DNA from: Streptomyces cyanogenus
GTDB lineage: Bacteria; Actinomycetota; Actinomycetes; Streptomycetales; Streptomycetaceae
Reading direction: 5' to 3'
Length of the DNA stretch: 64,000 nt
Assembly (NCBI RefSeq): GCF_017526105.1
Contig: NZ_CP071839.1
Location: forward strand, 8,346,001 to 8,410,000
The position numbers and the translations under genes were made by a program. Shown here piece by piece: positions 36,061-44,316 of the stretch (position 1 is its first letter; each line of letters begins with the position of its first letter). The notes under the pieces were generated by a model that saw only the letters and a list, made by a program, of their open reading frames with translations, was not told where the DNA came from and searched no databases.

Positions 36061-37410
36061 GTGACGCGGAACAACGGAAATACCGGCTTGAGTGTGTGGC
36101 GTGAGCCGCGGGTGGTGCTGTGGACCGCGGCAGCGGTCACGGCTCTGGGATTCCTCGTCGCGTTGGAGATCGCCGCGCGTCACTACGGTATGCCGGGGCC
36201 GATGACCAACCAGGTGAAGGAGGTGATCCTTCCACCCAAGTCGGGGCCTTTGCTGTACGCCGGGATGGCGTTGATGATGGTGGTCCTCACCTGGCGCGAA
36301 CGCGCGATCGCGGCCGCCGCGGCGGTGGGTGTCGACCTGGTCCTGCTGCTGGTGCGCTGGGCGGCCGGCATCAAGTCCCCCCACGGTTACGGCCACCCCT
36401 TCGGCAACGGCGCCCTGTGGGTGGTACTGGCGTACGCGGTCATCGCCGTCACCCGCCGCACCGGCCCCGAACGGACCCTGCTGCTCAAAGGCGTGGGGCT
36501 GGCTCTGCTGCTGGTGGCCGGCCGCAAGACCGGCGACGCCTGGCTGCTGATCACCTCCAAGACCCGCCCGCTGGTCCTGGACCAGTACGTCGCCACCGCC
36601 GACCACGCCCTGGGCAACCCCTCCTGGCTCGCGGGCCGGCTGGTCCGGGCCACCGGCACCATCGGCGCACACATCCTGGACTACGTCTACATCCAGCTCG
36701 CCGTCGCCGCGGTCGTCGTCGCCCTGTACCAACTGCGCCACGTCGCCACCGAACGCCGCTTCCCCCGCCACCACCTGGTGCGCACCTTCCTGGTCATCGG
36801 CCTCCTCGGCCCCGGCATCTACATGATCTTCCCCGTGGTCGGGCCGATCTTCGCCTACGGCACCGACGGCGGCCACTGGGCAGCAGCCCACCTGTGGCCC
36901 GACACCCCGCCACCCCTGCACACCCCCCACCCCATGCCCTTCGACCAGATCACCCCCCGCAACTGCATGCCCAGCCTCCACACCGCCTGGGCCACCGCGA
37001 TCTTCCTCCACTCCCGCACCGGCCCGCGCATCCTGCGCTTCGCCGGCACCTTCTGGCTGATCGCCACCCTCGGCGCCACCCTCGGCTTCGGCTACCACTA
37101 CGGCGCGGACATCCTCGCCGGCATCGTCTTCACCCTCACCATCGAAACCGCACTACGCGCCCAGGCACGCGGCTGGGACCGCGCCGCCACCCACCTGGTC
37201 ACCCACGGCGCAACGGTGTTCACCGCCCTGCTGCTGTCCTACCGCTACCTGCCGGCCCCCATGGCCCAACACCCCTGGCTGTCCGGCCCCCTCCTCCTCC
37301 TGGCCACAGCCTCCGTCATCCACGCCTACCAGCGCACCACCAAACTCTGGCACCCCACCCCGACCCCCCTACCCCAACCCGAACCCCAACCCGAACCCGA
37401 ACCCGTCTGA
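36061..37410 (+). CDS. PAP2-superfamily membrane protein (inositol-phosphoceramide synthase-like)
   Basis: 449 residues with about ten membrane helices. The PAP2 catalytic parts are RNCMPSLHTAWATAIF, containing C-M-P-S-L-H, and GYHYGADILAG (second histidine and aspartate), which fits PAP2_3-type lipid phosphotransferases or phosphatases. It probably acts at the outer membrane face on a lipid phosphate. The tail is an odd Pro-Glu repeat, PLPQPEPQPEPEPV, from repeated CCCGAACCC units. The start is uncertain: GTG at 36061 is chosen, but TTG at 36040 and GTG at 36091 are also in frame and none has a convincing ribosome site. Confidence 0.82.
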   Translation: MTRNNGNTGLSVWREPRVVLWTAAAVTALGFLVALEIAARHYGMPGPMTNQVKEVILPPKSGPLLYAGMALMMVVLTWRERAIAAAAAVGVDLVLLLVRWAAGIKSPHGYGHPFGNGALWVVLAYAVIAVTRRTGPERTLLLKGVGLALLLVAGRKTGDAWLLITSKTRPLVLDQYVATADHALGNPSWLAGRLVRATGTIGAHILDYVYIQLAVAAVVVALYQLRHVATERRFPRHHLVRTFLVIGLLGPGIYMIFPVVGPIFAYGTDGGHWAAAHLWPDTPPPLHTPHPMPFDQITPRNCMPSLHTAWATAIFLHSRTGPRILRFAGTFWLIATLGATLGFGYHYGADILAGIVFTLTIETALRAQARGWDRAATHLVTHGATVFTALLLSYRYLPAPMAQHPWLSGPLLLLATASVIHAYQRTTKLWHPTPTPLPQPEPQPEPEPV

Positions 37411-37621
37411 CCCCCACCACCCCCTCACACCCACCGCCCGCTGTCGCCGCCACAACGGCTGCCACACGAAGGCCGGGTGCCGGCACGGCGACGCCCACGC
37501 CCGTGATGTGCACGGCCCCGATGAGGTCCCGGCATGATGCGGCGCGCATCGCCGACCTCTGCGCCGGCGGACTCTTGGATGTGTCGCCCGGCGGTTTGAG
37601 CGGCGGCACGCGGCAGGGTGC

Positions 37622-37825
37622 TCAGCCTTGCGGATCCTGCGGCTTGACGTCGAGTTCGCGCAGGCTTTGGTCCTTGAGCTCGGTGCGGGCCTCGGTGCGG
37701 TGGCCACGGGCGATGTAGTCCCGCACGATCGCCTCGATCGCGTCCTGGGGCGAGCCGATCCCCGCCAGGACCATCACTTCCACTACGAGTTCGGCGTCGA
37801 GACTGATATTGACCTTGGCCACCAT
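37622..37825 (-). CDS. VapB-family (DUF2191) antitoxin, orphan
   Basis: 67 residues, MVAKVNISLDAELVVEVMVL and then IEAIVRDYIARGHR. A short beta strand followed by two helices is the ribbon-helix-helix DNA-binding domain of VapB antitoxins, with the toxin-binding tail after it (TEARTELKDQSLRELDVKP). In a pair, the tail would neutralise a PIN-domain VapC ribonuclease encoded just downstream. Here the 210 bases after the stop show no VapC frame, so the antitoxin seems to stand alone or to have lost its partner. It lies near a transposase remnant. Confidence 0.78.
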   Translation of the reverse strand: MVAKVNISLDAELVVEVMVLAGIGSPQDAIEAIVRDYIARGHRTEARTELKDQSLRELDVKPQDPQG

Positions 37826-37924
37826 GCCCCCTCATCGCGTCGCAGCCGCACTCAAGCTGCTCATGGTTCCGTAGCATGCGCTCAAAACTCCATCAAGGGA
37901 GGCCCCGAGTGAGATGATCTTGCT

Positions 37925-38373
37925 GTGGCTGATGTGATCACGGCTTCTGAGCCGTTCTGGACCCAGCCCCTGCGGCAGTTCGCCCCGCTGTTCGGCATCT
38001 CGAAGTCGGCCGCCGCCCGCGTCATCGATGGCCTTGGCCGTTGCTGGCTCTACTGTCCCGCAAACGATTCCGCAGGGACGCCGTGCTGATCGTGGACGGC
38101 ACCCTGGCGCCCGGCAACCGAAACGACTGCAAGGCGTGGGAACTGTCCGGTGCGAAAGACGCCGTCGGCAGGGCCACAGTGATCGCGGACGGCGGCTATC
38201 GGGGCACCGGCCTGGTCATCCCGCACCGCCACGAGCCCTTCCAGGCCGCACTCCCGGCCTGGAAGGAGGAGCACAACGCTACTCACCGCAAGTTCCGCGC
38301 CCGTGCCGAGCACACCTTCGCCGCCCGCCTGCACAACCTCACTGTGACCGGACGACCGAGAAACGAGCATTAA
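37925..38373 (+). pseudogene. IS5-superfamily (IS112-like) transposase copy with internal deletions
   Basis: Starts GTG, VADVITASEPFW, the typical opening of this transposase group. The text then jumps to LRQFAPLFGISKSAAARVID, then RKRFRRDAVLIVDGTL, then PGNRNDCKAWELSGAKDA, then EHNATHRKFRARAEHTFAA, then ARLHNLTVTG. Compared with the full protein, at least three segments are missing at the joins. There is also a frameshift near 38037, where GGCCTTGGCC lacks one C. Catalytic D in IVDG and D in DGGYRG remain but the DDE set is incomplete. The copy is dead, about 450 bases long instead of about 900. Confidence 0.8.
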
Positions 38374-38596
38374 GATCGACGATCACTGCACTTGCCGGAG
38401 TCAGTCCTTGACGCCGCTGGTCGCGGTGGCTGGCCGACAGGAGGTGCCGTCGTCCGGCGTACGCACGCCGCAAGCCTCACCGGTCGAGTCGCGGAACGGG
38501 GCATAGGGGTACTCCGGCACCTCAGGGGTACGCGTGTGCGGCGCCCCCTTGTAGGCGCACCTGTGGGCACCACCTGGGGAATCAGTGGGAGATGAC
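38374..38596. other. Gap with a possible antisense fragment
   Basis: On the minus strand a 65-codon frame (38401-38598) reads HRCAYKGAPHTRTPEVPEYP then YAPFRDSTGEACGVR with strong third-position G/C; its ATG overlaps the kinase start codon at CATG (38596-38599). It could be a fragment of a gene interrupted by the IS. I do not recognise the family. Confidence 0.3.
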
Positions 38597-40006
38597 ATGA
38601 GGCTCCGCCAGTCGACTCTGGCGCCGTTCCGGTGTTCCGCGCAAGTGCTGGGCGGGCGGTACCGTCTGGACGCGGTCATCGGCTCGGGTGGCGCCGGCGA
38701 CGTACACCGTGGCTTCGACCTGCGGCTGAAACGGCCGGTGGCCGTCAAGCTGTTCCGCGCCGGCACCGGTGGGGAGGACGGCTTCCACAACGAGGCGGTG
38801 ATCCTCGCCCGGTTGCGGCACCCCGGCCTCGTCACCGTCTATGACGCAGGCCGGCACGATGGACGTGCCTATCTGGTGATGGAGCTGATCGAAGGCCCCA
38901 CGCTGAAGGCGCGCATCGCCGCGGGCCCCCTGGCACCCGGGGAGACCGCTGCCCTCGGAGCCGACCTCGCACGTGCTCTGGCCCACGCGCACGACGCCGG
39001 GATCGTGCACCGTGACGTCAAACCCTCGAACATCATCCTGGACGGTTCCGGGCGCCCCCACCTGACCGACTTCGGCATCTCCCGGCTGCTGGACGCCACC
39101 ACCCATACCGCCACCGACGCACTCATCGGTACGGCCGCCTATCTGTCTCCCGAGCAGGTGCTCGGCCAGTCCGTCGGCCCGTCCGCCGATGTCTACGCCC
39201 TCGGGCTCGTACTCCTCGAATGCGTCACGAGCCGACTCGAATACGACGGTGCCCCCTTGGAGTCAGCGATCGCGCGGCTCCACCGGCGGCCCGAACTGCC
39301 CGATTCCCTGCCCAAGGAGTTCGCGGGCCTGCTGGGGGACATGACCGACCTGGACGCGCAGGCCCGCCCGTCAGCCGACGACTGCGTCCGGAGCCTGACC
39401 GCCCTGGCCGACACGCTCGGTCCCCGGCCCGTGCCACCCCCGGCCGACGTCACGAGCCTGGTTTCCGGGCAGGTACCGGCGGCGGCCGAACTCACGCACC
39501 CGTACGCGTCGCACGCCGCCGGCACGGCCGCACCGAAGGCCGCGTCCACGCGCGGACGCCACCTGGTCGTCGGCACGGCCGCCGCGCTGGCTGCTGCCGT
39601 GGCCGCCACTCTCGCGGTATCCGACGGGTCTGCACACAGGGCAGCGACACGGGAGGTGAGCAGCCCTTCCGCGAAGGACGGCACACCGGGCGCGTCCGTC
39701 CCACGCGACGAGAGGGGACCTGCCCCTGCCAAGCCCTCCAGCCGCGACGTCCCCGCCGGGGACCCCCGTGACCCCGGTCTGGATCAAGCCGCAGGCCTCG
39801 CCCCCGCCGTCCCGTACCGGGAACCCGCCGCCGACACACACACCCACGGCACCAGCACTACGACCCGACCCTCACGCGTCGCGGGAACACCCGATACCGC
39901 ATCGCAGGGCAAGAGGGCGGAGAAGCCCGCCGGCAAGCGATCCGACAAGTCCCGGAACGCCGAAAAGCCGCGTCGGAAGAAGGCAGGGAAGAAGGGCGGG
40001 CACTAG
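38597..40006 (+). CDS. Serine/threonine protein kinase (Pkn-type), membrane anchored
   Basis: 469 residues. The cytoplasmic kinase domain (about 20-270) has the ATP lysine K51 (PVAVKLFRAG), the catalytic loop VHRDVKPSN with D140, the DFG at 158-160 and the activation region GTAAYLSPEQ. One membrane segment follows at 322-341 (HLVVGTAAALAAAVAATLAV). The extracellular tail is disordered, with Thr/Pro/Ser-rich sequence ending in a very lysine-rich stretch (KRAEKPAGKRSDKSRNAEK, RRKKAGKKGG), with no PASTA repeats. The start ATG at 38597 has GGGAG five bases upstream; a GTG at 38585 is in frame. Role: sensor kinase; ligand unknown. Confidence 0.93.
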   Translation: MRLRQSTLAPFRCSAQVLGGRYRLDAVIGSGGAGDVHRGFDLRLKRPVAVKLFRAGTGGEDGFHNEAVILARLRHPGLVTVYDAGRHDGRAYLVMELIEGPTLKARIAAGPLAPGETAALGADLARALAHAHDAGIVHRDVKPSNIILDGSGRPHLTDFGISRLLDATTHTATDALIGTAAYLSPEQVLGQSVGPSADVYALGLVLLECVTSRLEYDGAPLESAIARLHRRPELPDSLPKEFAGLLGDMTDLDAQARPSADDCVRSLTALADTLGPRPVPPPADVTSLVSGQVPAAAELTHPYASHAAGTAAPKAASTRGRHLVVGTAAALAAAVAATLAVSDGSAHRAATREVSSPSAKDGTPGASVPRDERGPAPAKPSSRDVPAGDPRDPGLDQAAGLAPAVPYREPAADTHTHGTSTTTRPSRVAGTPDTASQGKRAEKPAGKRSDKSRNAEKPRRKKAGKKGGH

Positions 40007-40570
40007 GATTGCCCGACGGATCATGTGACTGTCGGGCTACCGGCTCGTTGGTCTGGGCACGGGGCGGGGTGATCCGACGAATGCCGAGCCGGTCCGGTCG
40101 GAGCCGCACCTGCCGTCGTCCGGACTTCGTGGCGGACGCCGACCTGGCCGGCGGGTCGACTGGAGCATGGTCAGCGTCGACTCAACGTCCTGCCGGGGCC
40201 CATCAGCGCGCGGCCGGGGCTCGCCAATGGGGCGACGCCCCGCAGATGATCGAGGTCCGCCAACGGATCCAGGTGCCCCGCCCTCTGGGCGGACGGCCGC
40301 GCACCCGCCGGACCACCTCGGAGGCGACGAGGCGTACAGCTCACGCGGGCTCCTTGCTGCCGCCGGGGCAGGGGAGGCGGTGGCCGGTCCGCCCGAAGGC
40401 TCCCGAAGTTCCGAGGGGTGCTGAAGGACGATGCCGATGCCGTGGTCGCACCTGCTGCCGCTCTTGCGGACGGCCAGGCCTGCTCGGCGGAGCAGTGCCA
40501 CCCGCTGACTCCCAGGCCGGCCATGAGGTTTGGGCCGGCATGTCAGAGGGGGCAAGTAGCCTCCGGCACC
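40007..40570. other. Interval holding a decayed transposase
   Basis: This 564-base non-genic interval contains the transposase remnant described separately, followed at 40434-40560 by Ala/Arg-rich sequence without coding evidence (a frame is open but has no ribosome site). No repeats of the kinase or the next gene were seen. Confidence 0.4.
40130..40430 (+). pseudogene. IS5-family transposase remnant (DDE, multiple lesions)
   Basis: VADADLAG, then WSMVSVDSTSC, the DDE-region VDST, are recognisable as an IS5-family transposase of the DUF4096 group. The following AHQRAAGARQWGDAP sits in another frame. Later DHLGGDEAYSSRG, the second catalytic region (usually GDKAYSSRG), is present. The first conserved aspartate remains in VDST; the rest is in three frames with missing segments. 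No intact ends were identified. It lies between the kinase and an unknown-function gene. Confidence 0.65.
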
Positions 40571-41044
40571 ATGGGCATTCGGATCGATGTAGTAGTGGAG
40601 TACCCGATCAACGATGAGATGGAGAGGGTGCTCGGGTTGGCCGAGGCGGTCGGCGAGCCCGTGACTGTCGGGTTCCTGTGGGACGGGCACGAAGAACCGG
40701 AACGCGCGGTGCTGGTGCCCGCGGCCACGCTGGCGCTCTGGGAGCATTGGGCGCCCACCGCCTATCCGGCGAGTGACGCCGGGGAAGAGAACCGTGCCGT
40801 GCCGGAGGAGCCGGAACTTGCCCACCCGGCGGAATTCGGTGAGTTCACGCTCTTTCGTCGTCGCGTGGGAGGGCGTACGGCGGTTGCTCGCAAAGGCGTG
40901 GTGGTCGCCGAGCTGCTGGACCCCGACGAGGCGCACTGGCTCCAGGAGAGGGCCCGCAATGTCCGCCAAGGCTTCATGGATCCGAAGCAGAAGGCGGCGT
41001 TCGAGGAGTTCCTCGCCCGGCAGGCATCCCTCGACGAGCAGTGA
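40571..41044 (+). CDS. Hypothetical soluble protein
   Basis: 157 residues beginning MGIRIDVVVEYPINDEMERV; coding character and third-position G/C begin here and not in the longer frame upstream. It is an acidic alpha/beta protein with LGLAEAVGEPVTVGFLWDGHEEPERAVLVPA and a helical end ARNVRQGFMDPKQKAAFEEFLARQ. No membrane or signal segment, no known catalytic motif. Family not recognised. The ribosome site is weak. It lies next to the transposase remnant and converges with the gene at 41136. Confidence 0.65.
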   Translation: MGIRIDVVVEYPINDEMERVLGLAEAVGEPVTVGFLWDGHEEPERAVLVPAATLALWEHWAPTAYPASDAGEENRAVPEEPELAHPAEFGEFTLFRRRVGGRTAVARKGVVVAELLDPDEAHWLQERARNVRQGFMDPKQKAAFEEFLARQASLDEQ

Positions 41045-41135
41045 GTCTCCGCCAACGGTGAGCACTGAGGCTGTGCCCATTTGACGTCGCCGGCGCGGGC
41101 ACCCCGGAGACCCTCACAGCGGAGCTTCGGGTGAG

Positions 41136-41579
41136 TCAGTCCCGCGCCGGCCGGGGCCTGCCGTCGGTGTCGGGGTCGGGCGCAGCGGGGGCAGAGGAGT
41201 TGAAGGTCAGGTGGGAGAAGGTGTGGCCCTGCACCACCGGCCCGTACTGGATGCCGCCGCTGATCGTGTTCTGGTGGACAGGCACCTGCTCCGCCTGCGC
41301 GCGCCACTGCCGCAGAGCGGCTGAGAACTCGGCATCCAGCGCGGCGCGCACCGCCAGAGCGGTACTCAGCGCCTGGGCACGTGCCACGTCGGCGGGTGCC
41401 TGCTGGAGCCGTAGCAGTTCCGGCTCTCCGGAGCCTGCTGACGGTGTCCGGCCGGACGAGTCCTGGCCACCGCCGGACGGGCGACTCACCAGAGCGGTCA
41501 GCCCCGCCCACGCCTGGCGCCCCAGCTCGCCACCGGCACCTCCGGCAAGCGCGCCGAGCAGCGTCCGGTCGCTCCCCAC
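41136..41579 (-). CDS. Small accessory protein with terminal TISGG...GPVVQG motif
   Basis: 147 residues. An Ala/Gly-rich N-terminus (LLGALAGGAGGELGRQAWAGL) forms a short amphipathic or membrane-associated helix. A helical centre follows (APADVARAQALSTALAVRAALD). The end is the sequence NTISGGIQYGPVVQGHTFSHLTFN, a pattern I have seen in several Streptomyces accessory proteins, perhaps effector-associated components. Function unknown. The start is the GTG at 41579 because it falls just before the conserved part; an earlier in-frame start upstream exists but has no coding signal. Confidence 0.6.
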   Translation of the reverse strand: MGSDRTLLGALAGGAGGELGRQAWAGLTALVSRPSGGGQDSSGRTPSAGSGEPELLRLQQAPADVARAQALSTALAVRAALDAEFSAALRQWRAQAEQVPVHQNTISGGIQYGPVVQGHTFSHLTFNSSAPAAPDPDTDGRPRPARD

Positions 41580-41946
41580 GCCAGTCTTTGTAGCGCACGA
41601 CGGCACGAGTGACACGTGTACGTACGGACATCGAGCGGTCTCCACTGCCGGAACCGTCATCGCGCGATGGCGCCTGCTGCCACCCCACTGGCACGGCACC
41701 CGCTGACGCGTCGGCGTCCCATCGGGTCACCCCGCTTGTGGTCTTGTGGTCGATCCTTCGGCGGCAGCGGTCGGCGCGCGGACTTGGCGGGGAAAGAGGA
41801 AGGCCGTGCCGGTTTGGCACGCGCCGACGAGGAGAGCCGGTTTGCGCAGTCTGTCGGCCCGGCGGTCCTCACCGGGCGGGAGCGGGGTCGCCCGGGTCCG
41901 ACAGGTGCAGCAGGCGCCGTGTCGAGGAGGACGGGAGGTTCGGGTC
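41580..41946. other. 367-base gap
   Basis: No gene, repeat or structure is convincing here. The only notable site is GGGAGG at about 41933-41938, the ribosome site of the next gene. Confidence 0.35.
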
Positions 41947-42816
41947 TTGTTCGAGGGTTTCGAGACCAGGCGGGTTCAGGTCGAGGGAGCATTGATCTTC
42001 GTTCGCTACGGTGGGGAAGGACCGCCGGTGGTGCTGCTGCACGGCCACCCCCGGACATCGGCGACCTGGCATCGCGTCGCCCCGCTCCTCGTCCGGCGCG
42101 GTTTCACCGTGGTCTGTCCCGATCTCCGGGGATACGGCCGGTCCACCGGCCCGGCGCCCACCGCGGACCACGTCGGTTACTCCAAGCGGGCCGTCGCCGG
42201 TGACGTGGTCGAGGTGATGCGCTCCCTCGGCCATGCCCGGTTCGCGCTCGCCGGGCACGACCGCGGAGGCAGTGTGGCGCTGCGTCTCGCCCTCGACCAC
42301 CCCGACGCGGTCTCGCGGGTGGCGCTGATCGACTGTCTGCCCCTCACCGAGCACCTGTCCCGCATCACGACCGAGTTCGCCACGCAGTGGTGGCACTGGT
42401 TCTTCTTCGCCCAGCCGGACATCCCCGAGCGAGTCATCAACGCCGACCCGGACAGCTGGTACCGCGGCGATCCCCAGAGGATGGGACAGGAGAATCACGA
42501 CGAGTGGCGCGCGGCCACGAGGAACCCCGACGTGGTACGGGGGATGCTGGAGGACTACCGGGCCGGCCTCACCGTCGACCGGCGGCACGAGGAGGCCGAT
42601 CGCGCCGCCGGGAGACGGATCCGGTGCCCGGCACTGATCCTCTGGTCGCTCCGGGACGACCTGGAGGACCTGTACGGGGACCCGGTGGAGATCTGGCGCC
42701 GATGGGCACCGGACGTACGGGGCCACGGCATCGACTCGGGGCACCACGTGGCCGAAGAGGCCCCGGAAGCGCTTGCGTCCTCCCTCGCCGGCTTCTTCGG
42801 CGGACGGCCCGAGTAG
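41947..42816 (+). CDS. Alpha/beta hydrolase, haloacetate (fluoroacetate) dehalogenase-like
   Basis: 289 residues. The nucleophile is an aspartate, D105 in LAGHDRGGSVAL, the pattern of haloacetate dehalogenases and epoxide hydrolases. The oxyanion loop is LLHGHPRTSATWHRVAP. The block WWHWFFFAQPDIPERVI matches the His-Trp halide pocket of fluoroacetate dehalogenases. The histidine is H266 in IDSGHHVAEE. It hydrolyses a carbon-halogen or ester bond in the cytoplasm; the true substrate cannot be decided. The start is the TTG at 41947 with GGGAGG eight bases upstream. Confidence 0.88.
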   Translation: MFEGFETRRVQVEGALIFVRYGGEGPPVVLLHGHPRTSATWHRVAPLLVRRGFTVVCPDLRGYGRSTGPAPTADHVGYSKRAVAGDVVEVMRSLGHARFALAGHDRGGSVALRLALDHPDAVSRVALIDCLPLTEHLSRITTEFATQWWHWFFFAQPDIPERVINADPDSWYRGDPQRMGQENHDEWRAATRNPDVVRGMLEDYRAGLTVDRRHEEADRAAGRRIRCPALILWSLRDDLEDLYGDPVEIWRRWAPDVRGHGIDSGHHVAEEAPEALASSLAGFFGGRPE

Positions 42817-43191
42817 GAATCCCCGGGCCCGCCCCGCAGAACAAATAGGGCAAGGGCACGGAACATCCGTCCGGTAACCCGTGCCGAGCTGGGCCCCTGG
42901 TGGACGGCCCGGAGGACGTGCCCCGGTGCCGGGCAGGAACCAGGACCCCGTCCCGCACAAGCACCGCTTGGACGTGCACGTGCCCCTGGGTACAACCCGC
43001 CTGCGGCCCCGAAGGCCACTCCACCCACGGGGCCGGTGCCGGCCGTGGCAGTGCGGTTCAGGCGCCGGCCGAGCCCGCGGGTCACGCTGCTCGACCTGAA
43101 CTCGCCGGTTCGGGGTACTCGCGCGCTCATCGGATGGTCGGGCGCAGGATGCAGCCCGGCCGCCACGGACTCAGGAAGGGAGGTGACCGTC
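42817..43191. other. 375-base gap
   Basis: No gene is convincing. A GGGTAC occurs before the holin gene (about 43112), which may be part of a sigma-B-like -10 region, but a matching -35 is not clear. The ribosome site AAGGGAGG of the holin gene lies at its end. Confidence 0.35.
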
Positions 43192-43629
43192 GTGTCGAGC
43201 ATGCAGCCGCACCACGCCGGATCCGGCCGGAGCACGGACCGCTCCGACCAGGAGCCGGTGAGCGAGCTGGTGCAGCGGGCCTCGCAGCAACTGACCGAAC
43301 TGGTGCGAGGTGAACTCCGGCTGGCACAGGCGGAGATGAAGCAGAAGGGCAAGCGCTACGGCAAGGGCGGTGGCCTGTTCGGCGGGGCCGGCGTTGTCGG
43401 CTTCCTGATGCTGCAGGCGCTGGTTGCCACCGTGATCGCCGCGCTGGCGGTTCCGCTGCCCGTGTGGGCGGCGGCGCTGATCGTCACCGCGGTACTGGGT
43501 GTGATCGCCGCGGTGATGGCCATAAGCGGAAGAAAGCAGATCGACCAGGCTGCGCCGCCCACACCCGAGCAGACGATCGAGAACGTGAAGGCCGACGTGG
43601 CCGAGATCAAGGAGAGTGCGCATCGATGA
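43192..43629 (+). CDS. Phage holin family / DUF1469-type membrane protein
   Basis: 145 residues. A polar N-terminus and helix SELVQRASQQLTELVRGELRLAQAEMKQKGKRYGKG is followed by two membrane helices (GGAGVVGFLMLQALVATVIAALAVPL and WAAALIVTAVLGVIAAVMAIS) and a polar tail TPEQTIENVKADVAEIKE. This is the Streptomyces Phage_holin_3_6 family, cell-envelope proteins often found with DUF3618 and DUF4235. GGGAGG is eight bases before the GTG at 43192. The stop overlaps the next ATG by four bases (ATGA). Confidence 0.88.
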   Translation: MSSMQPHHAGSGRSTDRSDQEPVSELVQRASQQLTELVRGELRLAQAEMKQKGKRYGKGGGLFGGAGVVGFLMLQALVATVIAALAVPLPVWAAALIVTAVLGVIAAVMAISGRKQIDQAAPPTPEQTIENVKADVAEIKESAHR

Positions 43630-44108
43630 CCCAGCCGCCGCACGACGAGCCCACCGCCACCAGCCCCGAGGAACTGCGCGAGCAGGTCGAACAGACTCGG
43701 ACCGAGCTCGGGGAGACGGTCGAGGCGCTGGCAGCGAAGACCGACGTCAAGGCGCGCGCCCAGGAGAAGGCCGCCGAAATAAAGGAGCAGGCTGCCGCGA
43801 AGGCCGACGAGCTGAAGGAGCAAGCCGCCCTCAAGGCGGGTGAACTGAAGGAGAAGGCCGCCGAACTGGCTCACCAGGCGCAGGACCGGCTGCCCGACCC
43901 GGTCAAGGCCGGTGCCGCCCAAGCCGCCGAGCAGGCCCGCGCGAAGGCGGCCCAGGCCGGTCAGCTCTGGGAAGAGAAGGCACCCGAGCCCGTGCGGCAG
44001 AGGACGGCCCAAGGAGCGCAGCTGGCCCGGGACAACCGGAAGGTGCTGCTGGCCGCGGCCGGCCTGGCCGTCGTGGCATGGCTGGCCTGCCGCCGTCGGC
44101 AGGGGTGA
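43626..44108 (+). CDS. DUF3618 domain protein
   Basis: 160 residues. An acidic N-terminus with TSPEELREQVEQTRTELGETVEALAAKTDVK, the DUF3618 signature, is followed by a long Lys/Ala/Glu amphipathic repeat (AQEKAAEIKEQAAAKADELK...), a coiled-coil-like region similar to late-embryogenesis-abundant proteins. A C-terminal membrane helix VLLAAAGLAVVAWLA closes with CRRRQG. It overlaps the holin gene by four bases, so translation is coupled. Probably a tail-anchored envelope protein in stress response. Confidence 0.88.
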   Translation: MTQPPHDEPTATSPEELREQVEQTRTELGETVEALAAKTDVKARAQEKAAEIKEQAAAKADELKEQAALKAGELKEKAAELAHQAQDRLPDPVKAGAAQAAEQARAKAAQAGQLWEEKAPEPVRQRTAQGAQLARDNRKVLLAAAGLAVVAWLACRRRQG

Positions 44109-44130
44109 GCGGGGTGTAGTCATCCCGCGT

Positions 44131-44260
44131 TGCTTACAGGCCGGTCGGTGTGCCCTCGGGGGCGTCGGCGGTTCGACCATGGGAGCACTGTTCAATCGGA
44201 CGTGGACGATGCTCGGCCACGACGAGGACACCACCGACGCGGACTGCGCCGGCCCGGTTG
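44131..44260 (+). pseudogene. DUF4235 gene remnant
   Basis: YRPVG in one frame and LGGVGGSTMGALFNRTWTML then GHDEDTTDAD in another are recognisable as the DUF4235 N-terminal region, a membrane protein commonly third in the holin-DUF3618 cluster. The start and the C-terminal helices are missing, and a frameshift lies near 44150. The fragment ends just before a perfect hairpin. Confidence 0.6.
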
Positions 44261-44274
44261 ACGGCATAAGAAGG

Positions 44275-44316
44275 AGGTGGGAGGGCCGGTACGACACGGT
44301 ACCGGCCCTCCCACCT
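44275..44316 (+). terminator. Perfect 18-base hairpin, terminator-like
   Basis: AGGTGGGAGGGCCGGTAC and its exact reverse complement are separated by six bases (GACACG). The arms are 18 of 18 paired. No T tract follows, as is usual in Streptomyces. It follows the holin-DUF3618 genes and the DUF4235 remnant and probably ends their transcript. Confidence 0.75.

Noticed and set aside
37370..37410. CCCGAACCC repeats at the end of the PAP2 gene, considered as a CRISPR-like or telomeric repeat
   Set aside because: They are short, contiguous, in frame and encode Pro-Glu repeats; there are no spacers.
36120..37718. A 532-codon frame overlapping the PAP2 gene
   Set aside because: Arg/Pro/His-rich alternate frame; the PAP2 frame has membrane helices and catalytic motifs.
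41947..42816. Naming the hydrolase as a true fluoroacetate dehalogenase
   Set aside because: The Asp nucleophile and WHWFF block fit, but epoxide hydrolases and other dehalogenases share them; only an assay would decide.
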